The notes beneath the pieces are model-generated. The model searched no databases and had not been told where the DNA came from. It saw only the letters and a program-made list of their open reading frames with translations. From NCBI RefSeq assembly GCF_900166635.1, contig NZ_LT800497.1, positions 2,384,378-2,448,377 on the forward strand: a stretch of DNA of 64,000 nucleotides, given 5' to 3'. The position numbers were made by a program, and so were the translations under genes. Of the stretch, positions 1-8,570 are shown one piece after another. The number at the start of each line of letters is the position of its first letter. Position 1 is the first letter of the stretch. The stretch comes from Oceanobacillus timonensis (GTDB taxonomy: Bacteria > Bacillota > Bacilli > Bacillales > Amphibacillaceae).

Positions 1-948
1 GAAGAGTTCTACCAGCAATCCGGAGAAATACGGGATGAACTCAGAGAAGCGCAGCATCTATCCTTAAGTGATGGATCGAAATGGATGGATGTAGAACAAA
101 CGTTATTAAATAAGGATGAAGCAAAAGATAATGATATGGTAAACAGCTTCCAAACTGTAGAAGACTCTTTTGATACTTCTACAGAGGAGACGCCTGAAGA
201 CAGTACTACCAGTACAAGAACGGAAGATCATTCCTATAAAAATGTAACAGGCGATGACCTCACAGAAGAAGAAGCGTTGAAAGAGGCTGAAAAGATTTTT
301 GGTAAAGAAAATGGAACCGATTGGACAATTACGAAATCAGGCGATGGAGCATTAACCCCGATGTATAGCATTTCCTATGATGAAAATGGAGAAAGAGGCT
401 ACGCAGATTTAACGGTGAAAGGCGGCCACCCGCTTCATTTGTTAGTTTCCAGAGACGTAGAAGAAAAGCAGATAAGTCTGAATGAAGGAAATGAAATTGC
501 GGAAGATTATCTTTCTGAACTTGGCTTCGATGAGATGGAGCTTTTCCAAAGTAGCGAATATGATCAGATCGGTGTATACTCTTTTGTTTATGAAGAAGAT
601 GGTGTGCGCGTGTTCTCTGATGCTGTGGAAGTGAAAGTAGCTTTAGATAATGGAGAGATTACAGGTTTGACGGCAAATAATTACTTTCAAAATCATACGG
701 ACCGGGAGATACCAGAACCTGCTATCTCAGAGGAAGAAGCACGGGACGCAGTTAATCAGGACGTTACGATCCAAGAGAATCATTTAGCGATTATTGATGA
801 TGATCAAGGAGAAGAGGTTCTCTCTTATGAATTTTTAGGAACCAGAGATGATGCGACCTATCGAATATTTATAAATGCAGAGACAGGCGAAGAAGAAAAA
901 ATTGAGAAACTGACAGAAGCAGAAATTAATTATAATTCTGTGGTATAG
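1..948 (+). CDS. ypeB: Spore germination protein YpeB, C-terminal part (5' end outside window)
   Basis: The frame is open from base 1 to the stop at 946-948, so the true start lies upstream and about 315 codons are visible. The protein is acidic and carries three PepSY-like repeats in its second half, each opening with an acidic helix ending in E-A (for example LTEEEALKEAEKIFG and ISEEEARDAVNQ). This arrangement is typical of YpeB, the spore protein that stabilises and controls the cortex-lytic enzyme SleB during germination. In Bacillus the gene follows sleB, which would lie just left of the window. A strong terminator follows the stop. The identification rests on the repeats plus synteny with cmk. 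Confidence 0.85.
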   Translation, partial: EEFYQQSGEIRDELREAQHLSLSDGSKWMDVEQTLLNKDEAKDNDMVNSFQTVEDSFDTSTEETPEDSTTSTRTEDHSYKNVTGDDLTEEEALKEAEKIFGKENGTDWTITKSGDGALTPMYSISYDENGERGYADLTVKGGHPLHLLVSRDVEEKQISLNEGNEIAEDYLSELGFDEMELFQSSEYDQIGVYSFVYEEDGVRVFSDAVEVKVALDNGEITGLTANNYFQNHTDREIPEPAISEEEARDAVNQDVTIQENHLAIIDDDQGEEVLSYEFLGTRDDATYRIFINAETGEEEKIEKLTEAEINYNSVV

Positions 949-966
949 GAAGATATCAAATAAACG

Positions 967-1008
967 AGCCTTCGAAAATATTTTTTCTTATTTTCGAAGG
1001 CTGTTTTT
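967..1008 (+). terminator. Rho-independent terminator after ypeB
   Basis: A perfect 14-bp stem (967-980 with 989-1002) around an 8-base loop is followed by a T run. Confidence 0.9.
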
Positions 1009-1098
1009 ATCAATATCCTGAAAAAGTCGGATCACTTGTTGTAGAATGTGGCCATGTAATTCCTGTCTTACTCACGGCTGTTTAATCAATTACAGATA

Positions 1099-1107
1099 TG
1101 TTATGAT
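1099..1107 (+). promoter_or_regulatory. Extended -10 promoter candidate for cmk
   Basis: TG-T-TATGAT forms an extended -10 element about 60 bases before the cmk start. No good -35 is seen. It lies just downstream of the ypeB terminator, where a new transcript must begin. Confidence 0.45.
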
Positions 1108-1166
1108 AATATAGTGTAGAACTTGCTTGGCATTCGTCAGGCTTTTTAATGGCAGGAGTGAAGAGA

Positions 1167-1853
1167 ATGGAAAGTATTTCAATTGCAATTGACGGCCCGG
1201 CGGCAGCTGGAAAGAGCACGGTTGCCAAGCAGATTGCAAAAAAACTTGGAATTATTTATGTGGATACAGGAGCGATGTATAGGGCGCTCACTTACCAGGC
1301 GCTGCAAGAAAATATCGACCTGGAAGATGAAAATGCGGTTATGGAAATTTTAAAAAAGATTGATATCAGACTTGCACAACAGGAGAATGGACAGCGCGTA
1401 TTTATCGATGAGAAGGATGTCACTGCTGTAATCCGTTATCCGGATGTGACGGCTTCTGTTTCCGTGATTGCGAAACACCCGCTGGTTCGAAAAAAAATGG
1501 TAAAAGCACAACAAGAACTTGCACAAGATCATAGTGTAGTAATGGATGGACGCGATATAGGATCCCATGTTTTACCAGATGCAGATGTAAAAATATTCCT
1601 TATTGCTTCTGTAACAGAGCGTGCAAAGCGCCGTTTCGAGGAAAACAAAGAAAAAGGCATCCCCGCTGACTTACATACACTAGAAAAAGAAATAGAGAAA
1701 CGGGATGAACTTGACTCTACCCGGAAAGCATCCCCATTAATTCAAGCAGATGATGCGATTGAATTGGATACTACTTCCCTATCCATCAATGATGTGACAG
1801 AGAAAATTCTCGATATTTGCCAGCCATTTATTAAAAAACGCGGTGTCCGGTAA
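1167..1853 (+). CDS. cmk: Cytidylate kinase
   Basis: Cytosolic CMP/dCMP kinase (ATP + CMP to ADP + CDP). The N-terminus has the P-loop GPAAAGKST at about residues 10-18, followed by the conserved VDTGAMYRA. A DGRDIG motif lies near residue 129 and the RR/RK-rich lid in the last third. At 228 residues it matches the family (about 225). The ATG at 1167 is chosen over the one at 1149 because the AGGAG at 1154-1158 sits 8 bases before it. As in other Bacillaceae it lies upstream of the S1-like gene ypfD, with plsC between them. Confidence 0.96.
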   Translation: MESISIAIDGPAAAGKSTVAKQIAKKLGIIYVDTGAMYRALTYQALQENIDLEDENAVMEILKKIDIRLAQQENGQRVFIDEKDVTAVIRYPDVTASVSVIAKHPLVRKKMVKAQQELAQDHSVVMDGRDIGSHVLPDADVKIFLIASVTERAKRRFEENKEKGIPADLHTLEKEIEKRDELDSTRKASPLIQADDAIELDTTSLSINDVTEKILDICQPFIKKRGVR

Positions 1854-1929
1854 GTTTTCAGGCAAATGTCTCCCGTGTATTTTTACGGACTCATCGTTTA
1901 TGTACATAGTCTGCAATAATGGGCCAGGT

Positions 1930-1961
1930 TGAATTTATTCAGACGGTTCCTTTGCATACTA
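1930..1961 (+). promoter_or_regulatory. Possible sigma-G-like promoter upstream of plsC
   Basis: CATACTA at 1955-1961 equals the sigma-G -10 consensus, and TGAATT at 1930-1935 resembles its -35 (TGAATA). The 19-base spacing is one longer than usual, so this may be chance. Confidence 0.25.
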
Positions 1962-2007
1962 TGTCCGACATGCAAGCAGAAAAGGGTGAAAACAGGGGGT
2001 GTATTGC

Positions 2008-2589
2008 ATGCTGTATCATTTGGCGAAATATCTCGTTGCGATTCTTTTTTATCCCTTATACCGGATTAAAGTATCGGGAAAGCACAACATACCAAAAAAA
2101 GGGCCGGTTATTATTTGTACGAACCATACTTCTAATCTGGATCCTCCTGTAGTGGGAATTACAGCTCCCAGGACTGTTTATTTTATGGCGAAGGAAGAGC
2201 TTTTTGAAGGGAAAATTTTTGGCGGACTATTACGAAGAATTCATGCTTTTCCTGTTAAAAGAGGATTAGCTGATCGAAATGCTTTGCGAAGCGGTTTGAA
2301 ATTTTTAAAAGAAGGGGAAACACTCGGCTTGTTTCCTGAGGGAACAAGGAGTAAAGATGGCAAACCGGGGAAAGCGTTGCCAGGCGTTGGCTTTTTTGCA
2401 CTCCGTTCTCAAGCGGACGTCGTTCCCTGTGTTATTATCAGTGAGTATAAATTATTCCGCCGGACGAAAGTTGTTTATGGGAAACCAATGGATATAGAAT
2501 CGTTTCGAAAAAACAAAGCTTCTGCGAAAGAAATGTCAGAGGGAATTATGGAAGAAATCAGAAATTTATACGAAATTCATAAAAATTAA
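2008..2589 (+). CDS. plsC: 1-acyl-sn-glycerol-3-phosphate acyltransferase
   Basis: Membrane-associated acyltransferase that converts lysophosphatidate to phosphatidate in phospholipid synthesis. It shows the PlsC signatures NHTSNLD (the NHx4D catalytic motif, about residue 42) and FPEGTRS (about residue 113), behind an N-terminal hydrophobic stretch (LAKYLVAILFYPLY). At 193 residues it has the usual length of the short Gram-positive PlsC. The ATG at 2008 is chosen because GGGGG at 1995-1999 lies 8 bases before it; the GTG at 1999 falls inside that ribosome-binding site. It lies between cmk and the S1-like gene. Confidence 0.93.
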   Translation: MLYHLAKYLVAILFYPLYRIKVSGKHNIPKKGPVIICTNHTSNLDPPVVGITAPRTVYFMAKEELFEGKIFGGLLRRIHAFPVKRGLADRNALRSGLKFLKEGETLGLFPEGTRSKDGKPGKALPGVGFFALRSQADVVPCVIISEYKLFRRTKVVYGKPMDIESFRKNKASAKEMSEGIMEEIRNLYEIHKN

Positions 2590-2705
2590 TTGTCTTTACT
2601 TGACAAATAAAACGAATTATTAGAAGTTATATGTAGAGTATAATGAATCATCATTCTGCTATTCGAATGTATGAATAGGTGAACTGTAACTAGGAGGCTA
2701 AGGAT

Positions 2706-3836
2706 ATGAGTGAAGAAAATAAAGACCTTCAGGTGTTAGAAGTTGGTACAACGGTAACAGGGACAGTTATAAAATTAGAAGAAAAACAAGTTCTTGTAGA
2801 TATCGGATATAAAACAGAAGGTATTTTGCCGATAAGCGAACTTTCCACACTACATGTAGAATCTACTACTGATGTACTGTCAGAAGGAGAAGAAGTGACT
2901 TTAAAAGTAAAGAAAATCGACGATGATGAAGTAGTATTATCGAAAAAAGCAGTAGATGCAGAGCAATCATGGGAAGAACTTGAAAGAAAATACGAACAAG
3001 GAGAAGCCTTTGAAACAACAGTTAAAGAAGTAGTTAAAGGCGGACTTGTTGTTGATGTTGGTGTACGAGGCTTTATCCCGGCATCATTAGTTGAAACGTA
3101 TTATGTGGAAGATTTCAGTGATTATTTAGATCGCACGTTAAAAGTGCGAATCACGGATATCGACCGGACGCAAAATCGTGTTATTTTATCACACCGTGCG
3201 ATTGTAGAAGATGAAGAAAAAGAAAGAAAAGAAAAAGTGTTACAATCCTTAAACCCGGGAGATGTGATTGAAGGGGTTGTTCAACGTATTACCAATTTTG
3301 GCGTGTTTGTTGATTTAGGAGGCGTCGATGGACTTGTTCATATCTCGCAACTAGCACATGAACACGTTGAAAAAGCTTCCGATGTTGTTTCTGAAGGAGA
3401 TACCATCAAAGTAGAAGTTATTTCTGTCGATTTAGACAGTGAACGCATCTCTTTATCTCATAAAAACACATTGCCTGGACCTTGGGCAGAAGTAAGTGAA
3501 AAAATTAAGCCTGGTTCTACGGTAGAAGGTGTTGTCAAGAGATTGGTCAGCTTCGGAGCATTTGTTGAGCTGTTACCTGGTGTTGAAGGGCTTGTTCATA
3601 TTTCTCAAATCGCTAATCGACACATTGGCACACCGCAGGAAGTTCTTGAAATTGGACAAACTGTGACTGTAAAAGTATTAGATGTCAATGAGGAAGAACA
3701 ACGTATCTCCTTGAGCATGAAAGAACTGGAACAGGAACAAGAAGAAAAAGATTATAAGCAATATGAAAAATCCGACGATCAGCCAGGTTTCCAACTTGGA
3801 GATGTGATTGGTGACCAGTTGGATAAATACAAATAA
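2706..3836 (+). CDS. ypfD: 30S ribosomal protein S1 homologue (four S1 domains)
   Basis: RNA-binding protein of 376 residues with four S1/OB-fold repeats starting near residues 14, 98, 184 and 270. The third and fourth repeats carry the familiar GVFVDLGGVDGLVHISQL-type core. It corresponds to B. subtilis YpfD, which is shorter than the six-repeat S1 of E. coli and is not essential in that species. An AGGAGG-like site precedes the ATG. The C-terminal tail is acidic and Q/E-rich. A palindromic terminator follows immediately. Confidence 0.93.
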   Translation: MSEENKDLQVLEVGTTVTGTVIKLEEKQVLVDIGYKTEGILPISELSTLHVESTTDVLSEGEEVTLKVKKIDDDEVVLSKKAVDAEQSWEELERKYEQGEAFETTVKEVVKGGLVVDVGVRGFIPASLVETYYVEDFSDYLDRTLKVRITDIDRTQNRVILSHRAIVEDEEKERKEKVLQSLNPGDVIEGVVQRITNFGVFVDLGGVDGLVHISQLAHEHVEKASDVVSEGDTIKVEVISVDLDSERISLSHKNTLPGPWAEVSEKIKPGSTVEGVVKRLVSFGAFVELLPGVEGLVHISQIANRHIGTPQEVLEIGQTVTVKVLDVNEEEQRISLSMKELEQEQEEKDYKQYEKSDDQPGFQLGDVIGDQLDKYK

Positions 3837-3845
3837 TGAAAATCG

Positions 3846-3878
3846 AAAAGCTGTACATACGTATGTACAGCTTTTTTA
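3846..3878 (+). terminator. Terminator after ypfD
   Basis: A 24-base perfect palindrome (3849-3872) preceded by As and followed by a T run. It is symmetric enough to work in both directions. Confidence 0.85.
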
Positions 3879-3987
3879 TATGTTCAAAAGTATATTGTAT
3901 AAATTTGAGCTGCGGCTTTCGGTGGGGCAAGTAAGCGCAGTTCCGTCTCTTCATAAGGAACCAACTATGCTCTTGCCAAGTTTTCTT

Positions 3988-4017
3988 TAAATAATCCGTC
4001 TAAAATGAGCCATACTA
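3988..4017 (+). promoter_or_regulatory. Sigma-G-type (forespore) promoter candidate for the YIEGIA gene
   Basis: TAAATA at 3988-3993, a 17-base spacer and CATACTA at 4011-4017. The -10 equals the sigma-G consensus and the -35 differs from TGAATA at one base. It ends about 26 bases before the ATG. Confidence 0.5.
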
Positions 4018-4043
4018 ACACTTAAGAAAAAGAGGTGATATGT

Positions 4044-4940
4044 ATGGAAATCGAATCTTACCTGAATGTCATTTTATTTGGGGTTGTTGCTGGGACACTG
4101 ACCAGGTTAATCACTTTGCGGAGTGATTACAGGCAGTATCCTACATATCTGCATGGGCGGATTATTCATGTATCATTAGGTTTTATTGCTGCATCACTGG
4201 GAGCATTAGCTATCCCTGCACTGTTAGAATTAGAATTTACAGCTGTTACTTTTTTAACAGTGGCTGCAACACAATTTAGAGATGTACGAAGTATGGAAAG
4301 AACGACATTAACGGAGCTCGATCAATTTGAATTGGTTCCCAGAGGAAATACGTATATTGAAGGGATTGCCATTTCTTTTGAAGGAAGGAATTATCTTGTG
4401 ATGTTTACAGCTTTCTTAACTTCACTGGCTTATGTTTCATGGGGATGGTTTCCTTCCACAGTCGTTGGTGTATTGGCTATTGTTGCTTCGCTCAGCTTTA
4501 TGAGCGGTTCTACGTTAAAAGATATTGTTGAAATAGAAGAATCGGAAATATCTTTTGATGGAGCAGGACTCTATGTCGATAATATTTACATCATGAATAT
4601 CGGACTGGATGAACGACAAGAAGAAATTTCAAAATACGGAATGGGTTTTATACTTAAACCCAAAAACCTGAATGTTGTTACAACAATCAGTAATTTAGGA
4701 CAGCGGCAGGCTATTTTACATGATGTTTCTGTTACCCTGGGTATTTATAAAGACGCCGGGACTCCTGCACTGACTCCTTTAATAAAACGGGATTTAGATG
4801 ATGGCAGATTAGGTGTTTTTATCCTGCCGCTTGTGCGGGATACGGAATTTGCAAAAAAAGTAATCGGTTCTGTTCCAGTTTTGGAGAATGCTATTAAAAT
4901 GCCTTCAGAAGCTACATTTCTAAAAGGAGGTAAAAAGTAA
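4044..4940 (+). CDS. YIEGIA family membrane protein (B. subtilis YphB type)
   Basis: Membrane protein of 298 residues containing the name-giving sequence YIEGIA near residue 107. Hydrophobic segments lie at about residues 5-25, 45-75, 115-135 and 145-165. The C-terminal 120 residues are soluble. The family is found in endospore formers; its biochemical role is not known to me. The ATG at 4044 follows GAGGTGAT at 4032-4039; the GTG at 4035 lies inside that site. Its stop codon is directly followed by the start of the small partner gene. A sigma-G-like promoter is seen upstream, which fits a sporulation role. Confidence 0.85.
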   Translation: MEIESYLNVILFGVVAGTLTRLITLRSDYRQYPTYLHGRIIHVSLGFIAASLGALAIPALLELEFTAVTFLTVAATQFRDVRSMERTTLTELDQFELVPRGNTYIEGIAISFEGRNYLVMFTAFLTSLAYVSWGWFPSTVVGVLAIVASLSFMSGSTLKDIVEIEESEISFDGAGLYVDNIYIMNIGLDERQEEISKYGMGFILKPKNLNVVTTISNLGQRQAILHDVSVTLGIYKDAGTPALTPLIKRDLDDGRLGVFILPLVRDTEFAKKVIGSVPVLENAIKMPSEATFLKGGKK

Positions 4941-5126
4941 ATGGTTGTCGAAAAAGCAATTCTGGCTATTATTACGACGAAGGAGGAAAGTGTTGGAGGC
5001 GGTGCCCCTATTTTTATTTGCTCCTCAAAGGAAGAGCTTGCATTATTCGCAAACAATCTGGAAGCAATAATAGACGGGATTTCCCATCAATTGAGTGAGG
5101 AAGTCTATATTATTGTAAAGCACTAA
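4941..5126 (+). CDS. Small capping-type subunit for the YIEGIA protein
   Basis: A 61-residue protein starting at the ATG directly after the YIEGIA stop codon, with AAGGAGG-like sequence at the end of the previous gene. The sequence (KAILAIITTKEESVGGGAP, then a Ser/Glu-rich helix) is of the kind annotated in Bacillaceae as the capping complex subunit for YIEGIA. The zero-base junction implies co-translation and a stoichiometric partner. There is no signal peptide or membrane span. The function is unknown beyond this pairing. Confidence 0.7.
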   Translation: MVVEKAILAIITTKEESVGGGAPIFICSSKEELALFANNLEAIIDGISHQLSEEVYIIVKH

Positions 5127-5140
5127 TGAGAAGATAGACG

Positions 5141-5181
5141 TTCAAAAAGCCTGTTAAGCATTCTTTTAACAGGCTTTTGAA
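5141..5181 (+). terminator. Terminator after the YIEGIA pair
   Basis: A stem of about 12 bp with one bulged A (left arm 5141-5157, right arm about 5166-5180) ending in TTTT. Confidence 0.75.
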
Positions 5182-5200
5182 TAGGTGCTTAAATATTTCG

Positions 5201-5229
5201 TTGTGGAACTTTCTTACTTTTGCTAGAAT
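5201..5229 (+). promoter_or_regulatory. Sigma-A promoter for der
   Basis: TTGTGG at 5201-5206, a 17-base spacer ending TGC (extended -10) and TAGAAT at 5224-5229. Confidence 0.55.
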
Positions 5230-5322
5230 AAGACTGAGGTGCAGTCAGACTTCCATTCTACTGCATGTCGGAACCTGCTGATATATTAGAAGGAATTTTG
5301 AAAAAGAGAGGATGTTCCTTAC

Positions 5323-6633
5323 GTGAGGAAATCTGTAGTAGCGATTGTTGGTAGACCAAATGTTGGTAAATCAACGATCTTTAATCGATTAGTTGGAGAA
5401 AGAATTTCCATCGTGGAAGACACACCAGGTGTTACCCGCGATCGTATTTATTCGGAAGCAGAATGGTTAAATCAACCATTTAACATCATAGATACTGGTG
5501 GTATTGAAATGGTCGATGAGCCATTATTAAATCAAATGAGACAGCAGGCTGAAATTGCAATTGATGAAGCAGATGTTATTGTTTTTATGCTTAACGGCAG
5601 AGAAGGCATCACCGCAGCTGATGAAGAAGTTGCAAAGCTATTATTTAAATCAAATAAGCCTGTCGTTTTAGCAGTGAATAAAATGGATAATCCAGATATG
5701 CATGAAATGATTTATGAATTTTACGCATTAGGATTTGGACAGCCATTTCCAATTTCCGGCACGCACGGCTTAGGGCTGGGTGATATGCTTGATGAAGTGG
5801 TCAATCATTTTCCAGATGATCAGGGTGCGGAAAAAGAAGAGGATACGGTTTATTTCAGTGTTATCGGCCGTCCCAATGTAGGGAAATCATCCCTGGTGAA
5901 TGCTTTATTAAATGAAAATCGTGTCATCGTCAGTGAAATAGAAGGCACAACGAGAGATGCTGTTGATACGAAATTACGTAAAGACGACCAGGATTTTGTC
6001 ATTATTGATACGGCAGGAATGCGCAAACGCGGTAAAGTATATGAAAGCACGGAAAAATATAGCGTTTTAAGGGCCATGCGAGCGATTGAGCGCTCTGACG
6101 TTGTCTTGGTACTGATTGATGCAGAAACAGGCATCAGAGAGCAGGATAAAAAGATTGCAGGGTATGCGCACGAAGCGGGACGGGCAATTGTTATTGTTGT
6201 GAATAAATGGGACACAGTTAACAGCGATGAAAAAGCGATGAAAGATTTTGAAACAAAAGTCCGGGCACATTTTCAATATTTAGATTATGCTCCTATTGTA
6301 TTTTTATCTGCGAAAACAAAGAAACGGCTGCATACGTTAATTCCAATGATTCAACTAGCAAGTGAAAGCCATGCAAGACGTATCCCGACAAACGTCCTGA
6401 ATGATGTTATCATGGACGCCATCGCTATGAATCCGACACCTACACTAAAAGGGAGAAGGCTGAAGGTATTATACGCTACACAAGTAGCTGTGCAGCCGCC
6501 TAGCTTCGTTGTATTTGTCAATGATCCGGAATTAATGCATTTCTCTTATAAAAGATTTTTAGAAAACAAAATTAGAGACGCTTTTGATTTTACAGGAACA
6601 CCAATTAAATTATTTGCACGACAGAGACGATAA
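5323..6633 (+). CDS. der: Ribosome biogenesis GTPase Der (EngA)
   Basis: Essential GTPase for 50S subunit assembly, 436 residues. It has two tandem G domains, each opening with GRPNVGKS (residues about 9-16 and 183-190). The switch sequences DTPGVTRD and EGTTRDA, the guanine-specificity motifs NKMD and NKWD, and a C-terminal KH-like domain ending in basic residues are all present. The start is GTG at 5323 with GAGAGG about 11 bases before it. It is followed after 14 bases by gpsA, as in B. subtilis, which suggests one transcript. Confidence 0.97.
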   Translation: MRKSVVAIVGRPNVGKSTIFNRLVGERISIVEDTPGVTRDRIYSEAEWLNQPFNIIDTGGIEMVDEPLLNQMRQQAEIAIDEADVIVFMLNGREGITAADEEVAKLLFKSNKPVVLAVNKMDNPDMHEMIYEFYALGFGQPFPISGTHGLGLGDMLDEVVNHFPDDQGAEKEEDTVYFSVIGRPNVGKSSLVNALLNENRVIVSEIEGTTRDAVDTKLRKDDQDFVIIDTAGMRKRGKVYESTEKYSVLRAMRAIERSDVVLVLIDAETGIREQDKKIAGYAHEAGRAIVIVVNKWDTVNSDEKAMKDFETKVRAHFQYLDYAPIVFLSAKTKKRLHTLIPMIQLASESHARRIPTNVLNDVIMDAIAMNPTPTLKGRRLKVLYATQVAVQPPSFVVFVNDPELMHFSYKRFLENKIRDAFDFTGTPIKLFARQRR

Positions 6634-6647
6634 AGGGGAGATAGATG

Positions 6648-7688
6648 ATGAGTAAGGTTGTAGTACTTGGTGCAGGAAGCTGGGGTACAGCACTTGCAAT
6701 TGCCTTAGCTGATAACGGCCATGAAGTGCGCATGTGGGCACACCGAAAAGAACATGTAGATGAAATAAACCGGACGCATCGGAATGATAAATATCTGGAT
6801 GTCGATATTCCAGATAAAATTACTGCATTTCACGATATGGAAGCAGCAACGAAGGATGCAGATGCAGTGATTGTCGTTGTGCCGACCAAGGCTATACGTG
6901 AGGTTTGCCGGCAGCTTAAAAATGATATTACGTCAAGTACGCAAATTATTCATGCAACCAAAGGAATTGAACCCGGTACTTTAAAACGCGTATCTGAAAT
7001 GATTGCTGAGGAAATACCGGATTTCCCTTATGAGAATATTGTTGTTTTATCCGGACCAAGTCATGCAGAAGAAGTAGCACTGCGTCATCCGACAACCGTA
7101 TCTGCATCAGCAATTAATCTCGACAGTGCACGTCAGGCTCAGGATTTATTCAACAGTGAACATTTACGTGTCTATACGAGTGATGACATCGTGGGAATCG
7201 AAGTAGGCGGGGCGCTCAAAAATATCATTGCTTTAGGGGCAGGTATTTCAGACGGTCTTGGTTACGGCGATAATGCAAAAGCTGCACTAATCACACGTGG
7301 TCTGGCTGAAATTGCCCGTCTTGGCACAACACTCGGAGCAAATCCATTAAGTTTCCTTGGTCTGTCTGGTGTAGGTGATTTAATCGTTACTTGCACAAGT
7401 GCGCACAGCAGAAACTGGCGGGCAGGGAACCTGTTAGGTAAAGGGATGAACCTGGATCAAGTACTAGAGGAAATGGGAATGGTTGTAGAAGGGGTACGCA
7501 CGGTCCAAGCAGCACATCAATTTGCAAAAGAACAAGGTGTGGAAATGCCGATTACCCAAGGGATTCATCAAGTACTTTTTGAAGATAAAGCTCCAAAAGA
7601 CGTGGTAGATGAATTAATGAACCGCTCCAAGCGTCAAGAAATAGATGATATAAGCAATCTTTTAAAAGAACGTTATTCAGATAAGTAA
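6648..7688 (+). CDS. gpsA: NAD(P)H-dependent glycerol-3-phosphate dehydrogenase
   Basis: Reduces dihydroxyacetone phosphate to sn-glycerol 3-phosphate for phospholipid synthesis. The N-terminal Rossmann motif is GAGSWGTALA, followed by the conserved KGIEP, SGPSHAEEVA, ALKNIIALGAGI (substrate lysine) and GLSGVGDLIVTC. About 346 residues, the normal length. Two adjacent ATGs (6645, 6648) are possible; 6648 is preferred because GGGGAG at 6635-6640 then lies 7 bases away. It is closely linked to der and feeds the same pathway as plsC. Confidence 0.96.
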   Translation: MSKVVVLGAGSWGTALAIALADNGHEVRMWAHRKEHVDEINRTHRNDKYLDVDIPDKITAFHDMEAATKDADAVIVVVPTKAIREVCRQLKNDITSSTQIIHATKGIEPGTLKRVSEMIAEEIPDFPYENIVVLSGPSHAEEVALRHPTTVSASAINLDSARQAQDLFNSEHLRVYTSDDIVGIEVGGALKNIIALGAGISDGLGYGDNAKAALITRGLAEIARLGTTLGANPLSFLGLSGVGDLIVTCTSAHSRNWRAGNLLGKGMNLDQVLEEMGMVVEGVRTVQAAHQFAKEQGVEMPITQGIHQVLFEDKAPKDVVDELMNRSKRQEIDDISNLLKERYSDK

Positions 7689-7689
7689 C

Positions 7690-7716
7690 ACATTGTTATC
7701 CTCCCGGCATATACTG
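7690..7716 (+). promoter_or_regulatory. Mother-cell sigma-E/K-like promoter candidate for the SpoVIF-like gene
   Basis: CATATACT at 7708-7715 is one base from the sigma-E -10 (CATACAnT). An AC at 7690-7691 sits 16 bases before it, as in sigma-K promoters. The match is partial. Confidence 0.3.
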
Positions 7717-7745
7717 TGATGAATGAAATGCAAGGAGGAAACCAT

Positions 7746-8006
7746 GTGAATAATTTTCAAAAAGGTATGTTTGATAAAATACAGAAGAACTCCAACATTA
7801 ATCCTGAGGAAGTATACAAAGTAGCTGATTCGGTAAAGCATGCTGATTTTTCGGATGAAAAAACCGTCCGGAATCTTGTTAAGCAGCTCTCAACAATGGC
7901 GAATAAACCCCTTTCCAAGGAACAAGAAGACAAAATTGTAAAATCCGTGGTTAACGGCAAAATGCCTGGAGATGCAAATTCTTTAAATAAATTATTTAGA
8001 AAATAG
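7746..8006 (+). CDS. Stage VI sporulation protein F-like protein
   Basis: An 86-residue, mostly helical, Lys/Asn-rich soluble protein of the SpoVIF family, linked to spore coat assembly in Bacillus. The core pattern (NINPEEVYKVADSVKHADF, then KPLSKEQEDKIVKSVVNGKMP) fits members found between gpsA and the DUF2768 gene in related genomes. The GTG at 7746 is chosen because AAGGAGG at 7732-7738 lies 7 bases upstream; the ATGs at 7719 and 7728 lie before that site. A mother-cell-type promoter motif precedes it. Confidence 0.7.
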   Translation: MNNFQKGMFDKIQKNSNINPEEVYKVADSVKHADFSDEKTVRNLVKQLSTMANKPLSKEQEDKIVKSVVNGKMPGDANSLNKLFRK

Positions 8007-8106
8007 GGTTTTATAGGCGGTTGAGTATACGGATTTTCAAAATAATGCATAAGATAAATCGCACCAGCATTCAAGGAATAGAGTTGCTGAGGATTTTATT
8101 TAGTCA

Positions 8107-8145
8107 GCCTATGGTGAAGTTACCCCCTTTGCCATAGGTTTTTTA
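8107..8145 (+). terminator. Terminator after the SpoVIF-like gene
   Basis: CCTATGG/CCATAGG stem extended by G-U pairs, followed by six Ts. Confidence 0.7.
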
Positions 8146-8304
8146 ATATCTAGGGAATTATAAAAAATTTACTTGTGGATAACTGTTTGCCTCTAAACGC
8201 CATGTCCAGTTACAAGCGCCAAAAACCCGTCACTGCATGAAGAATGGCATTTTATATTTTTCAATGTTTCGTCAGTTATCCGGAAGCATATTGCGCAAAA
8301 ATTA

Positions 8305-8313
8305 TGTTATAAT
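8305..8313 (+). promoter_or_regulatory. Extended -10 promoter candidate for the DUF2768 gene
   Basis: TGTTATAAT at 8305-8313, about 43 bases before the TTG start. No clear -35 is seen. Confidence 0.45.
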
Positions 8314-8356
8314 AGCGTCTGTTGAATGTATTTTGATTGAAATAGGGGGGAAAGCT

Positions 8357-8554
8357 TTGTCAGTATCCATGTTAATGATGTACATATCTTTTGTAGGCAT
8401 GTTTTTATTAATCTTAGCTACCGGCCTGATTGTTTGGAGCAGAACGAAGCTGCGGGGCTGGTTTGGCGGTATCGTTACGTTGTTAGCGTACATAAGTCTC
8501 GTCAGCGGAGCTTTGATTATTTTATATGTTACATTTAGCGGACCAACCAGATAG
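8357..8554 (+). CDS. Small membrane protein, DUF2768 (YphE type)
   Basis: A 65-residue protein with two transmembrane helices (about residues 5-27 and 38-60) joined by a basic loop (SRTKLRGWFGG). Size, topology and position between gpsA and spoIVA match B. subtilis YphE. The start is TTG at 8357, preceded by a run of six Gs (8345-8350). An in-frame ATG at 8237 would add 40 residues but has no ribosome-binding site. The lipoprotein gene follows after 16 bases. Function unknown. Confidence 0.7.
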   Translation: MSVSMLMMYISFVGMFLLILATGLIVWSRTKLRGWFGGIVTLLAYISLVSGALIILYVTFSGPTR

Positions 8555-8570
8555 GAAAGGGAGTTTCATG

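Larger units (their letters stand above)
8007..8356 (+). other. 350-bp non-coding stretch
   Basis: It holds the terminator at 8107-8145 and an extended -10 element near 8305. I see no coding sequence or structured RNA in the rest. Confidence 0.6.

Noticed and set aside
3685..3990. ORFs on both strands at the ypfD end
   Set aside because: They cross the ypfD terminator and coding end and lack ribosome-binding sites.
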